From Baylisascaris procyonis (taxonomy: Eukaryota > Nematoda > Chromadorea > Rhabditida > Ascarididae), in NCBI GenBank assembly GCA_037389465.1, contig JAZARR010000266.1:1054001-1118000 (forward strand): a stretch of DNA of 64,000 bases, read 5' to 3'. Shown one piece after another: positions 40,601 through 55,201 of this stretch (positions within the stretch are counted from its first letter, which is position 1; each line of letters starts with the position of its first letter). The translations under genes and the position numbers were made by a program. The notes under the pieces are model-generated. The model saw only the letters and a program-made list of their open reading frames with translations. It was not told the origin of the DNA and made no database searches.

Positions 40601-43600
40601 CAAGCATATCATGCATCATCATCGTCTCACAGCGAATGAAAGTTATTAGAAAAACATCTGGGCTTAGCATCCCCTTTCCTGCCGATGCAAAAGAGGTAAC
40701 TCACAAATGACATTCTTTTCTCACCAATCCATTAGAATGCGATGATTCGTGAAAGATCGACTGCATGATTAAACTAGCATATAAGTGTGTCTCTGACCCA
40801 ATAAATTCATTCCACCCCATCCATTACAAGCACAGAATCACCAACTTTAATCTCAAATGTAGGCGGTCACCAGAAGAGGGATTCCTGTTCCATCGTGGTG
40901 TTCCAAGAAACTTGAACTCATTGAACAATGCACTCTAAATGAAGGAGAAGATTTCGTTAACGTTGCATTACAACATGCCTATATCATTGTAGTTTGCGTG
41001 TGTAGGTAGCATGTATTTTGATGGTAAGTTTGGGTAAGGCCATCCGAAAGCCTACTAAAGATGACAGCACGCTTGAACATCATGTTCTACTTCGTTTCCA
41101 CGATTGCGATCGCTACTCTGAAGATTTACCTTAGAAATACGCAGTGGAGAAAACATCGTAGATAAATGTAGTAAGGTAATCCACTGAGTGCTAATTGCTT
41201 TGGAGAAAAAAGTGCGGCAATAAGAAGGTAATTACGCAAATGGAAGTCGACACACACAGGTGTTTTGCGAAGTGTTTCCTGATCGAGACGACAGCCATCA
41301 ACTACCATCCTCAGAGAGCTAAAAGCAGAAAGTGGGATAGGATGGGGGCGGTGCAGAGCAGAACTTGCTTGCCCTTCTTGGACAAAACGTTCGGCGTTCT
41401 TCCTACTAGATACTAGTGCCTTGCTTCACCGCTAGGCGAGTGCTCAACAAACACGCCCATTGCTGACATTGCCTAGTGTGCTTGGCCGCTGTCATGCAAA
41501 CGTCTCACTCAGCCATGCTGCAATCGACCCGATACAATATGCGTCGCAATACTTACGCATATCAGACGGTAAGTTATATCACATATGCTGCCCACTGTAC
41601 TAGCACCAGCCGTTTTTCAAACCACCCTTCTGCCTCACCGCCGGTAATGCGTCTCGTACTGCTAAAACTTTATAGGTAAATGAAACATTTTGTTGCCTGT
41701 TTAGAAGTGTAGCTGCGCTCTAGAATGGGAAAGTTTTAGGATTCATTGGCCCATTTTCGCCAGTTCCCGATTGTGGTTCATTTCCACCATCTTTTGAAGT
41801 AACACGTTGGGTTTTGGTGCAAGTCCTTTCAGAGCCCACTGTCAATGACCGTCACAACACTAAGTTTGCTTTTAAGCATGCAATATTCCCCACGGTGTTC
41901 TCATGTTTATGTCGATCCAATAAAGAAGTCGAATTACGGAAGGAGATATGTGAGGTGGGCACCTTTGGGTCAGTTTTAATTCCCTATTGCATCTCTAGCC
42001 CACCTTCTTTCAGGAGCTAGCTAGAAATGAAGACTGCAGTCGGTTCCTCGTAAAATGAGTATCCTTCTCATCCTACACTTCTTTCGTTTATACTTTCGCA
42101 GATAAGAAACACCACGAGCAATGACGAACATTTAAATTCTGCTTTCTATTGGATGCATTAATAAAGGATTCTTCATAACAGGCGTCGACCTTCATAATTT
42201 CGTCGCTCTTTTAAAACAATCTTCTTCATTTGTGAATTCACCTTGGCCACAGGTGGCCATGTTGCTCCTGCCACGGCCAGGTGTTCTTGCTGTCTCGATG
42301 ATAATCTTTGTTGTAAGCGATGTTGCCTCTGATGTTGCCTCTCTATTTCTTTATCCATGCCATTATGCTAATTACCTCGCTATCAACGATGCAATTCACT
42401 CGAAATTTGTTATCGAGTTTGATGAGGATCAAGTCAAGCAGTAAATTCGACGAAATGCAGAACGCATTAAGCGCACAGCAAATATTTATTAATTTTTCAA
42501 TTATTCGCTAAAAATGACCGCATGAAATCGTTGACAAGCATGAGAGGAGCGTTTCTATCGGTTTGATACGTTGCGTCTCCTGTTTCATCTTATTCATCAC
42601 TCGATCGAATTGTTTCATTTGATTTGTTGAAGCACTTGTCGGCACATATAGGCAATATAAACAGTCGTCCTTCAGGAGATAATAAATGCTAAAAAGCGAT
42701 TCACGCAGCACACTTGGATTTTGCCGCAAGCTCACTTTGAATGAATGCTGGAGTGCGTCGAAGGATAACTGAATCTTCATGAATAACCACTTAGTGCCTT
42801 TTTTCACGACAAAGATCTCCTAGCAACTTTCACGCCATTCTAACAATTGTGTCTTCAGTGACATTATAATCACCCGATGGAGTCAACAATGAATTCCGCG
42901 AGAAGCTTCATAAAGTGTTTAAGCAATAGCGCATTAACGATACTTCCAGAATCATGCATTTTCCTTAGCTATTACTAGTGAGTGTCTACACAAATTTCTG
43001 AACAGGACGGGATTGGCAATTCCGCATCTTTGTGGCAGGAATTATAAGGAGCTCTAAACCTAAGCAGAAGCTCTTATCCTCTGAACCTTCTTCTTGAAAT
43101 ATATCGGCAGAAATAGAGCGTAGGAAATTGCTTTGTGCTGGGCTGCAATCCTATTTCCAGGCTTCCTAAGTTGTAGGATGCCTCACATATTCCTCACATG
43201 TGAAAGTTGATAAGGTGCACATTCATCACCAGGACCGACTTGTTGACTAAGAAGTTGTCGTTGTCGGATCGATCAGGTGCTGCCTATTCTAAAAGCGATT
43301 GTCACTCGAGACGTCCAAAACAATCAAGGTTCCATACGATGAGTGATGTTCGCCGAACTTCATTCACAATGGAGCTCATATACAACAAAAAGCTCTCTAA
43401 ATATTCATTGAGGGCAATTCATGTCACCTCGCTACCTCGGTTCCTCCCCTTTCTCGCGGGCGCTATTGGTCATGAACTATTCATCGAACGGCTTCAGCAC
43501 CGAAATCAATCATGTAGGCGAGAATACATTCATTTAAGTTTACTGCGATTCCTCCGATATTTAGCAGTGGTGAAGAGAGCCAACTGATGGAAATATATGC

Positions 43601-43716
43601 GGTGCAGACATTGACCCTTGTTTTGTGCAAAGAAGTACCGATATTTCTGAAAGTAGCGGCTGAGTGATTGTGGCAGTCCACCATTAAATAGATGATGGCC
43701 ATTGGAAACAACTCAC

Positions 43717-43812
43717 TCTGATAACTGGTACGTCCGGGCATGTGTAGCACAGTGCGTTCAATTGGAAGGAAAAAGTGGCCGTTTGACAGTTCATCTTGAC
43801 TTTCGACTACAT
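43717..43812 (-). CDS. Possible isolated exon, unknown protein
   Basis: A 96-nt segment lies between a strong acceptor (CCCTTATGTTGCAG) and a consensus donor (A/GTGAGT). It encodes VVESQDELSNGHFFLPIERT and 11 more residues, entering and leaving in phase 1. No family is recognised and no partner exon was found. Confidence 0.22.
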
Positions 43813-45108
43813 CTGCAACATAAGGGAATGAAATTCGACTCATCTTCTGTGGTTTATATTTAAAATGCAGTATAAGGCAGGTAAAATATCACCATATGCA
43901 AAATTTTTACCATTTCGAGGCGCAATAACGCCAGATGATGGAGCGTTTATACAGTACAAACGTCACTGGTATGAATATGTCGCTGAATTCAACATGAGGA
44001 AAACGATCGCCTTATTGGTGCGCAGGTGACATATATTGCTGTTGGCAATGAGCTCGCACATGTGAAATTCTCATTCAACGGGTCTTTGCTTTCAGATGCC
44101 CGTCCCTAAGTTTTCACCGTCTGTGTTAAGCATTGAGGAGGAGCGGAAAATTCTGATGACACGTCTACATACGCTGCAGGCCAAAGTACTCACTTCTAAC
44201 CTGAGGCTGCCGTCACAGTTTAAAGCTAAACTTGAGGTTGGTCACTTGCATGTTTTTCAACTGTACTTCGAAAAGAATTTGTTGATAACAAGCGATTTAG
44301 CTGTGGGCAATGTGAGGAGAAGTAAGAGGCAATCATCTGCTGTTGTGCATATGCTGGCAATGCACCAAGACCAATGAAGTATGGCGCTACCATTCATGAG
44401 GTTATTTTTACGTACGTACACATGTTCTTCGTTGGAAGATATCATTTTTATATAGGTCTCACTTATATGACAATTTGTTAAGTCCTTTTAACTCACTCAA
44501 TTTCTTGAGCTCCCTCTATCTTGGAATGTAACGGCATTCAAACACTTAATTTTCGACAGCCTCGGTTTTGCTACTTATTGCAAATTTCAAAGTTTGAGAG
44601 AACATGTTTCATGATCTTAGAGTATACATATTGGCCTCCTAATTCCTTCTCATAGTTCACTTATTCGACACTGAAGGAATGTTTGACGGAAAATTCAGAA
44701 GAGTAGAGCGGACGTATTTCGCTCGCCTCAAAAATAATATTGCGTATCTGTTGGAAAAAGCGTCGGGGAAGTTTCAATGAAAACAACGTCTCAACTAACT
44801 GGCTTATTTCACAACTTCACATCGTCGGCTGCTCCAGTTCGACAGTAGAACAGTTCCAAAGTTCCCCTTCTTATCTTTTCATTATAGATGCTGAAGGCCG
44901 TCCTCGTATACAATGCCTTCTTGCACTTTCCATTCTCTCTATTCCAAGAATTCTTGACCCGAACCGGAAGTCTCAATCTCCCCCCCCCTCTTACAAGTTT
45001 TTCCGTCAAATGCTACAAAGTAGTTCCCTCTACGCCCGCGTTGCTTTCTTCCTATCGAACTTGATTTCAGGTACGTTATAATGTGAAGTCTAACTGTCTC
45101 TCTTGAAG

Positions 45109-45264
45109 ATTTTAAATGTGAAAGCTTCGTGCTATCTTGGGAAGCACCCAAATATCCACAAAGAGTCTACTATAACGGGAGAGCAATTCATGATAAACGG
45201 TCTCGTGAATGCAACCTAGTTATTGAAAGGTCTACTGGATACATGAGTGGATTGACCCTGGATG
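45109..45264 (+). CDS. Possible isolated exon with fibronectin-III-like start
   Basis: The open frame FKCESFVLSWEAPKYPQRVY continues for about 30 more residues with a second Cys, ending at a GATG/GTATAA donor. L-S-W-E-A-P is typical of the first strands of FnIII domains, but the segment is too short to confirm one. The acceptor (CTCTTGAAG) is poor. It may be random. Confidence 0.2.
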
Positions 45265-48200
45265 GTATAAAGCAATCCTGCTGCAGCTACAGGCGATCGA
45301 ATTTTTCACTTAAGTCATTAAAGAAGCTCAGATGTTTCTTCCCTTCATCTGTACAATAATTGGAATTATTCGAAAAGCCCTGGAGCGGTGTCCTTTATTC
45401 GGCTGCAGTGCAAAGGATAAATTAATTAGAATCGTATTACCTCTTGCTCAGGTCCGGTCTAGGGCAAGATGGAATGAAGGGAGGGAATCATCACACTATT
45501 CTGGGTTCACTCCGTTTCAAGGACGAACAAACGTCGCTTGAAATGTGCATTGCTGGCTGTTAAGTGTGATGAAACGATCGAGTGCATAGTAGAACGTCTT
45601 ATCTTCGTGCGCTTTTGCTATTAGATGATTTTAATGTGATTAGCCGTCCGAGGTGAATACAAGTCCTCAAAATAACATCAACCTTGGCTTTATATCTGTG
45701 GATGAATTTAATGTTGGGCAGCAGTTATTAGACAACGTTCATCTATCAAAACTCAACTGCATATTATGTTGATTACTTCGGCAGTTCCGAAGGCATGCTT
45801 GCTTATTGAAACGGCATGAGTTCATTGAAATTATCTCCCCTAAAGTAAACATCCTGGCCAATGAACCGTGTGCTTTTGCAGATGGAAGGTTGAATATGCA
45901 ATTTAGTCGCATAATAAACGATCTCCTTACTTCCTTTCAAGTAGTGGGATATCCTCCGTCTTTCGAAATGTCAAGAATTCTATTTGGCAGATTTTGGTGT
46001 AGTGTGCTATATAGTTCGGCTGTTATAGTGTTATCAAACTATTCTGCATCGATTGATTGCTTACATCTCTCAGATGAAGCAACCGAGAATTTTCTAAAAC
46101 TTTGGCTTGTTTCTTTTTCCAAAAGCATGTGGAAAGGATAGCAGAGTAGTCCATCTTTTCATCACTGCATTGAAGGTGTTCTTATCGAAGTTGAGTTCCA
46201 CAAAAGCGACAAATATGCAGAGCATGAGTTTAGTGCATATTATAGTGCTTCATAAATTCGACCGCTTTTTCTTCATAATGACTTCATTTCAAACAGCCAA
46301 TTGCACTTTGATCAGCAATTGTTCTATTCAGCTGCGTCTACTCTCATCCTTCTTCATAACTTTTTCACCATCTTCGCTCATTTCTCATGCTTTTCAATTA
46401 CCATGAATGAATGTTTGAAGTGTTGCACATCACTTTTTTAATCGTAGCTGATGAATGCTCATACCGCTCTAGCTGCAATCTCATTGTTCGCATAGTCACT
46501 ACTAAGGGAAGCGCAAAAGTTTCCAAGGTTCTCGCTCCTTTTGTCTTATGTTCCCATCGTTTTTCATTGAGTATTCTGCTGTATGCACGTGTGACGTCTC
46601 TGTGGCAACTCTCATTCATAACTTCAGAAAGGAAATTATATTCAGGGCGTTTTATGGGCGCATAAAGCATCACGCAACAGCTATAGCATCGGCATACTGC
46701 GTAAAGCTCATTATCTATATTCTTCCTTTCGCTTCGTTTTTCTGCCTTCCTCGTGCGAACGTTTCAGTTGCGCCTTTCCTGTTGCAATATTTCAACAACT
46801 TATTACTAATAATTCGATTATATGGGTTAGGCTCAATCGACATTTTTGAATTTTTTCAATAGTACTTTCTATCATATCGAATCCACGATTGTTCCAGCTA
46901 GCGCGAAGGATGCAGTCAGCATCGTAATGTGAGGTGAACAAGGATGAGTTATATTTGGGTTATTTATTGATTGCTGTGGAAATTTTATGCATATCATTTT
47001 CATAAAAATTAGTGGCACGATCCCTTAGACATTGTATGTGAACTGATTTTTGATCATCAACTGATGCATGGGATATATTTTTGCCTAAACCACGCAACAA
47101 TAAATAAAGGGCAGATTCATTAAACAGGCAAACAGAGCAATAAGGTCATCATTAGCTCTTTCTAGAGAGTGTAATTTTATATGTGCAGATCATAGCTTAG
47201 GCAGCTCTTGTATAAATACGTCCTTATCGGACAGAGCCTTTCTTAATGCCACCCACGTGTTCGCTCGTCCGCTCTAGCCATTGAGATGACGGAATTTTCA
47301 GCTGCGAATACGAAAGTGGCCCCAGATCATGATTTCAAACAACGGGGAAAACCGGAAACATTCTCATGGCAGCAGTCATTATACGATGTCCATCATAACC
47401 AATAAAAAGCTTGGAACACAAATGTGCACTTCTGTGGCTGACTCCCATCCATCTACCCCATTTTTCCTCAAAAAAGTACCATGAGAGGAGACGAAGAATA
47501 CTCCAGGTCCCGGATTTCCTAGACGATGGATTTTGATAAGATCTTTCCGTAAGCTCCATGCGAAGTTCGAGCATATAGTTAGCGCATCCGCTTCGTGCAT
47601 CTAGAGCATAACATCTAGATAATACGAAAGAAAAGCAAGTACAGCACCACAAATAGCAAAAACGTTGTCCTCAGGGAAATGCATTCATCGTTTATTTCGC
47701 TGTTGTGCCGTATCAACAGAAGGGCTTTGTTGTTGTTCTGTCGTCTTTTGCAGTCGGCAGCCGCTGTTTTTCAAATTTCACGTGACATCTTCCTCATTTT
47801 TTGCATATATGAAAGATATCAATGATTTCTCAGAAATTCCCGCAATCCCTGCGATGCCATTTTCTAAGACGTTGTTTCCGTCTTCCCAAGTCCAGATGAA
47901 TAGGCGTCACGTTTCCTTGGTCTGTTGAGTTGCTCTGCAGTCGTCACAAAATACTACAGAAAATTCTCACGTTTTTAAACTTTGCTTTTCAAGTCACAAA
48001 ATCCTTCCAAAATCAGTTTGCAAGCCACAGATATTTCGCACTTTTAGTTTTGCATATGCAGGCAACATCCTCAATGCATTTCGGCCCTTCCTTTTGCAAG
48101 TCAACTTCCTTATGATTGCTGAAATAAGTTTGGCGTTCTGCTCATCTTTCGGCTTTCAGACGCAAGTTCTCCTGGGGTAAAAGTCAGATGAAGTGCGAGT

Positions 48201-51200
48201 TAGGTTGCAAACGTCACTCTTCGCATCCTTTCAAATCGTCGACTCAAGTTCTTTGAGTCTAATGCATTAGGATTTCATAAAATTTAGCTATATTCAAGCC
48301 GTCAGATTTGTGGCAGCTCGGGGCCAAAACTTTGTTCTTGATGTACACAGCGTAGGACGTAATCAAATCTGAGGACACTCTCGTCACTGCAAGCCTGACC
48401 ATGTGGTTCATGAATGAGCTCCTCAAAAATTATGGATGAATTCCCATGAGCACTACAACACTTATATATGGTTCATTGAGCAATTTCAAGAGCAATTTAA
48501 GTTTAGCAGCCATATAAGGCGCGATGTAGACGTCCGAAAGTTTATTCCACTTTTTGCTCCGAGTTCGACCTTCATAAGTCTTGTTTGTCAACCAGCTCTT
48601 TAATCGCCTCTTCATTTATCGAAGGCAACACCTCTAAGCAGTCTGAAGGAAAAACAAGGAAAGTGCGATGCAGAGCAGGGCTTCATGCTTAGATTTCTCA
48701 AGGAAGATTTGCATGGATGCAAAGAGCTACAAGCGCTCACTGTGACCGGTCCTTGTCGTTGCCAAGAAAGCGGATTTGTGAGGCATCATTTTTAGCATCT
48801 CCTTGTTCAGAAATCGTCACTTCCTCAATACCTATTGTCAGCATCAAGAAGAAGTAGAGAAAATAAGTCGGAAGTTGAAACTACACAAATATTTCTTCAA
48901 ACATCTAATTATCTGTCTGCTAGCATGAAAACTATCCTCCGCGGCGTTAATCAGCGATCTTGACATTGTTCCAGACCCATGTAAATTTTATTTGTCCCGC
49001 ACCTTTATCTTTTGAAGATCACAAAAATTTAATGCTACCGCTGACCGGCATCGCCAGATGGACATCTATACTGCATAGTACACCCGATTGGGTGCATTGC
49101 TTGTAAACTGCAAAACACATGAAGTTTCTGAGAAGCCTTTGAGCGACTCCATATCACACAAAATTTTTAGGCAGTGATACTAAGACGGCATGATGGGCGT
49201 TGCTGAGAGACTTATGTACCCGCTAACCTAACGGTTGTTCAGAGTACTCGTTGTGCAAGTTGTATACGACTCAGCACAGTGGGAGTGGCATGCGAAGCAT
49301 ATGCTTCCTCTCGGTTGCAAGCTGGCAGCCGCATTTCCGCTGAAAAAAAGTCATTACAGAAGAGTGCTGAGGTTTACGGACGCTGATTCTTAAAAGCTGT
49401 AGCCACGTTCACACAATATTTTCCCTGTGATTTTTATTTGGAATGCGGAAAACATCTTCAGGTGTGCGGGAGAAATGATTGGAAAAAACACCTATGGTTT
49501 CGGATTTGGTGAGGTTTCATTCAGCAAGAAACCTGGTCGAGGCTTGCAAAATATATCATTAAAAGAAGACGTCACCTCGTTAGGAATCTATCGCTTTAAA
49601 AGACGCAGTGATCATGTGAGATTGCTAAAGGACCGCTCCAGGTGCAACGCATTTGTATATTCTGCAAAGATGGCGCAATATTCATGCAGACATAAGTGAA
49701 ACCTTCACCTCCAATCCATCAGTATAAGACAAATGTTAGGAGATAAAAGAAGCATTTGCGGACTAGCGACTATGCAAAACAAGTGTTGCAATTCTCTTAT
49801 TTTGATGCGTTCATTCAAGAGTGAAAACGGATAAGAAAACCATCGTTTCAACGCTTTGTGCTATTTACAATTTATGGAAAACTATGTCACTTCGAAATTG
49901 TTTTCTATGTTATGTGTCTGAGAGCCGTAAATGTCATAGCAACGATCTTACAAAAATCTGCCGATTTCTAAGAAAAATGATGTTGCGTTTGGAGTCAACA
50001 GTTACAGTAATGAGATGTTTGGACGAAAATCGTTAGGGATATAGCATCCCGCAATGTTGTAAGTGTTAGAAGGTTAGGTACGATAACGGAGGTAATTTTC
50101 GGCTATGCATACCTTACTTCACTTAAATCACCACGGTCACCTTTCCTCTTCATAAGAGTCTTGTGAAATGTGATCTCAGTTGTGAAAAGTGCGCGCTCAT
50201 CACCGCAAGTATTCATAAACATGTAAAAAATGAAATCGAAAAACTTGTATGTGATTAATTAACTACCCGTCACACGACAGTTCAATACCGATTACAATGG
50301 AATATCAGAACGAAAAAAACGACATACTGAGCATTAATCCTTGATGGAGGAGTATTACTTTTGACAACTGAGAACGAAATTATATAGAAGTATCAGGAAA
50401 TCCATAAAAGCAATTTGAAATCCGTGAATAATCTTTCGTTCAGGAAATAGTGGAAAAGCGTGCCAAAGACATTAGCACAATGTGCACTGAGGCATCCTAG
50501 TTCGTCAATACCGGTCGCTTTCATTGAAATAAAAAGATGATGAAAAGTTATCTAGTAATTTTCCACCCATGGAGCTGATCTATTGCGCGAATTGCAACAA
50601 CCAACTTTTGTTGCTGAAAAAAATTCGTTGATGATTGGACAGCGTATCTGCACTGCAAAGTTGATGAGTCTTCGAAGTTGCACTAACTGATGCAAAACAT
50701 GTTACAACGAAATAAAAAATAACAGCTGAATTGTATAGTAGGCAAACGCTACAGGATTCATATTTTCACAACATCGGGATTCACGAGGTGAGAGTAACAT
50801 GGAGGCACATTCCATTAGTGCTATACAGTGACGTCAAATTGGCAATTCCATTTCTTGAATTAGCTTTATAAGTATATGACGTTTAGTTTTTTCACTCATT
50901 TTTTTCGCTGTTGGGACGTTTATTCGCATCATTGGAAAACTCTGAAGTATAGTCAAATGCTGTAGAGAAAACCTGATCATTTCATTAATCGAAAGATAAA
51001 ACAATTGTTAAGGTTGCTATAATTAACGCTTTTTGAGTGCTCACATAAAAGCTTCGAAAATTATCGCCTGCTACTGCTATCACCTGCCACACGGTCACTA
51101 CTGAATGCAATATGCAAAAAGTCAATTTGTTAGATATTCAGCTGCATTGCTTGAAAAAAAAAGCATCGAGTATATAGGGCATTAAATGAATTTTTATTTT

Positions 51201-51324
51201 CTCACACATTTGTGAGCATCGCCATTTCAGCATGGCTTAGCATGCTTTCACTCGTCGCTCCAGATTTCACTATGACGTATTTGTCGTCTCCTCATAAGCA
51301 TAACACATAACGAAATTCACTGCA

Positions 51325-51418
51325 TATTTTCTATTGGCAGCGAATCAATCACTTCATTAAAATAGCTTCGTTATTTTCTATTGGCAGCGAATCAATCACT
51401 TTATAAAAATAGCTCCAT
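51325..51418. repeat. 47-bp tandem duplication, two copies
   Basis: The unit beginning TATTTTCTATTGGCAGCGAA is repeated directly with period 47 and only a few differences near the end of the second copy. Confidence 0.9.
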
Positions 51419-54400
51419 CATGAGAATATTTGCACTCAAAATGGGACACTAACTGCTTTTAGACTGTAGCTTCTATTAAGCATTGTTCCAAAAAATGGAA
51501 TGGTTCGCCTTTCAAAAGCAGACACTTGTATTCTTTAATTATGCTGGAGAACTAAAGTTCATATAATGGCGTTTTTGACCACTGTCTTAAATAAGCTTCT
51601 TTGTCGGAAACATTACCTCCAGTCTGAAGCTGAAGGATTTTTGGGAGAGAAGAATTTTCGGTTAATTAAGCAGCTAATTTGCTCGCTGAAAACTCACAGC
51701 ATTTATTTTGCAATTCAATCTTCGTTCCGCCTTTTTCGATCCCTTAATAATTGAGTTCTGGGCACAAATACATGCAGGAGCAACACATGAAACATTCACG
51801 CGAGCGTATACTCACCAGAATCATTAGTAAGACCACTTCATTCATCACTGAATGCTCCTCTTCCTGACGAACAAAATTCTGAATAGTGGCACACACTTAC
51901 CGACTTCCTTAAGATCCGCAACATTCAATTCTGCAGCTGGAAAACTTTCAAAAGAACTTTTTGTAAAGATTTGAGAAATTTGTGCATGAAAGTGCAGCCA
52001 AGCATTCATCGCAAGAATCACTTAATTTGTTGCTAGCTCACCAGATTTTTGTTGTTCTGTCTTCATCTGTCGTGACTTAGCACGCTCATTCCTCGGCTAC
52101 TATTTTATGCTTATGATGCGTTTTCCTTTATTTTACGTCGGATGTGAATTGATGTGCGTAATTAAAATAATTCGCAACCTTTTCATTTGAAATAATACTA
52201 CACATTGTGATTTTATGGAAGACGGAATAATATGACACCGTTAGGATAGTCGAGCAATCCTTTTCCGTGCAACACTTCTAGTTCCTGTTCGTTGCACTAT
52301 AAGCGCATGCAATATGTCATCGAAAACAAGAGTGGCCCTTAGAGCATTTCTTTTCTTCAGTATGCGCAGTAGAATTGGATGCCCATTCTATACGCGAAAG
52401 AAAGCTGGGCAAGTAGAATGGATCTCAAATTCAAATGAAATAAATACAACGGGTATTGAATGCTTCGAATAGACATACCGATCCACAATCGCAGAGAATG
52501 CCATGCGAAATACCGATAAACTGCATTTTTAAAGGTAGAATGACCATCAGAGAGTACCGAAAGGAAGCCAGAAATCTTAAATGGCAACAAAAAATTTTTC
52601 TGCAAAACTCGAGAATTTTATCAGTGAAATTTCCATGTTTTTTATAAGATACTACTTCTCACCTCTTGCATTTTTTTTCCTGACAACTTCAATTTTCAGG
52701 ATTTTTAGCGAAGCTTATTCGAAATTCACAGCTGACTTTTCATAGCGATTACGACGTGTATTTGTGAAAAAAAAATTGAGCGCTAGAAAAAAGTGCAAAT
52801 TAGCAAGAGCAAAGTTAGCGCGACACATATGAAAATGGCGGCTTCAGAAGCTGACAAGAAAAATGCACTGTGAAGAATATTGCTAGGAAAATTTAAATAT
52901 CGCGACGGTGCATAAGGGAGTCTTGTAAATGATTCCACCCACCATTGTGCCATACATGCAAAATGACCAACGTGTGGTATCAGTATTTAATGATTTTCAA
53001 CTAGTGAACAGCGGAGCACATGCACGCACATAGAAGACACATGTTGCATTCCTACAACGCACCTTGATAAAGCACACTGCAAGAATCCTATCAAAGCTTA
53101 GTGTCAAATTTGGTACTGATGAAGATGTGAAGTCATGGAGGGAATCGTGTAACTTCCAATGAAGCAGTGGACTCGTCTTGAAGCGCGACAAATAGTTTTC
53201 TATGGCCGATCGCACAGAAATGAACCGATGTACCTTGCGCATACGATGCAGTTAAAATGTGCTCTGCTCTTATCGCCAATACTTCACGGGATAATTTGTT
53301 TTCTACCTATTGCGAGCTTTATCCACTGAGCAAACAAAATCACTTTAATTTGTCATCACTGCGGCGCGGTATTGTTCTTGACTGTTGAAAAGCAATGATG
53401 CTCTTGCTTCATATTCCTCATCGTTTCATGTTACCACTTTAGCGCCTATGAAATGAGCTAGCGATTTTCTAGAGGTTCTCTGAATTAATGGTTCTCTTAC
53501 GTTTCAGTAGAATGAGCTTCCAATGGCAAACGTCTGAAGGCACATCAGGTGTTGAATTTTTGTGCCAATTCGACTGCGAGTGCAAGAAAGTCTTCATATA
53601 GAGACAGATGTGGCCATTAGTGCATGCTTTTTAATTTTTTCCTCCGGTTTTTGCGAAACTGCGGCCGAAACTAAAAAGCAATCTGAAGTGAATACCTCTG
53701 GCTTCTCATTATATAATCGACAATGCTTTTAGGCTTTTCATTCAAATTTTTCCGATGTCATTTACTATTCTTCGGTGCTACAAGACGTTTGCTGGAACCA
53801 AAATTACGAATGAAAATCAAAGTAGTTTCTTCCATACCGACGAACACCAAGAATTCGCGTTATCGGATCGCAGAATCTAATTTATAAAGATGCAAAATGT
53901 AGTAGAGCACTTACTGTGACCTCCGATTGCTGAAGTTCACGCGAACGGAGCAAACGCACACTGCGGTTATTGCAGTAGCGAATTAGCCAACTTTAAACTG
54001 GTGTTTTCTAATAACAGAAGATACTGCATTCGAGTATTTCGATCTAGGACTGAGTGGCAGTTCACGAGATTTGCCTAAGTAAATAACTTTCAGGCGTTAG
54101 ATATGCAACCGAAACAAGTGAAGCGTTCATAAATTTCTTGGTGGAAGCATACAATTATGTCTTTTGGTGTCTCCATTGTGCTTTTTCGTCCTATATTTTC
54201 TTCTTGTCGACAGCTGCTATTAAGATGTTCAGCTTGATTGGTCAGAAAGGCTGGCGGATCCTAGGCACCTCGTCGATGGTATCGTATTCATTCTTGCAGT
54301 AATTCTGTACGTTAGTACGATTTCCTTTCATCTGCGAGCATTAAGCGTAGCGGCTCAATAGGCTTGCTTCTTTGTGCATTTATCGTCACATTTGTGAACT

Positions 54401-55201
54401 TTACACAACTTGAAATTTTCATCTACCTTTCGATAAATTTCTTCTGATGCAACGCCAGGACGGATCAGACGTTTCACTGGTCGGTATATTCTGAATTTTG
54501 CATACTGCAAGAAACGACTCAATTTTTTGATTCTTTTGCCTCAAATTAATTACTCAAACGCATATCTGAAGTTTATCTGGTGGCAAAGGAAGATAAAAAC
54601 TGAAGTGTTTTAATGCAGCGCGACCGATTCAAAGGTTGATGTAGAGCACGTTCGACAGGCGAAACAACGAAACTTGTTGTCACGTTAATGTGCGGGATAG
54701 TATTTGCCGATGAGAAAATTTAAATCTATTAAGCTGCTTTCATGAGGCACAATGTCCACAAAGTGAAATGGGAAAACGCCAGGCTACACCTCTTTAGAAG
54801 GCACAGATGATTTTGCGATGTCAGGGTATCTCGAAACTTCTTTCGTGTCGTACTGATCATAGACTCCAACAGAAGGAGTGTGTGCACCCCTATGTGAAGT
54901 TGGGCACATGCGAATGCAGATAAGTGCAAGGACACATGAACGCATACAGACAGACGGACACATAGAGACAATACATGCACATGTGCGTACACAGGATAAA
55001 CACAGAAGCGTGCCCATAATGTATAGAGGGATCGCTGAAGCGTTTTACATGAATAGAATCTTTGCTCATTGCAGCTGATATTTCGTACCCAACTTGTGAA
55101 GGGTGCATTCGTTCCATCGTTATCACATAAGTGAAGATTGAACAAGTAGCTCTTCGGCAGCATACCTAGCTTCCTGCGCATATTTTATTCTTATTCGATG
55201 G

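Larger units (their letters stand above)
16011..43716. other. No recognisable gene; scattered repeats only
   Basis: I found no protein family, tRNA or rRNA in this stretch on either strand. The open frames present (mostly 60-110 codons) are within what chance gives at about 40% GC, and none shows family motifs. Structures seen inside are listed separately: a G4 motif (23085), a diverged duplication (24346), a hairpin (25307) and the TA microsatellite (37612). It may be intergenic DNA or very long introns of the ankyrin gene or an unseen gene. Confidence 0.5.

Noticed and set aside
42242..42367. Gln/Arg-rich 42-codon minus-strand segment with possible splice sites
   Set aside because: The repeated CAACATCAGAGG pattern alone produces the Q/R/H composition; the acceptor is weak and no partner exon fits in phase.
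43207..43587. 126-codon plus-strand open frame
   Set aside because: No family signature. The length is within chance expectation for 64 kb at this composition. A possible 46-nt exon inside it (TDLLTKKLSLSDRSG) has a poor acceptor.
44888..45065. Short plus-strand frame starting right after a strong TTTTCATTATAG acceptor
   Set aside because: It stops after 59 codons and has no donor that joins the 45109 segment in phase; no recognisable signal or domain.
54729..55181. 150-codon minus-strand open frame
   Set aside because: It runs across a CA/TG-rich low-complexity stretch, giving Cys/Val/His-rich sequence typical of simple repeats; no motif, and partly overlapped by open frames in other phases.
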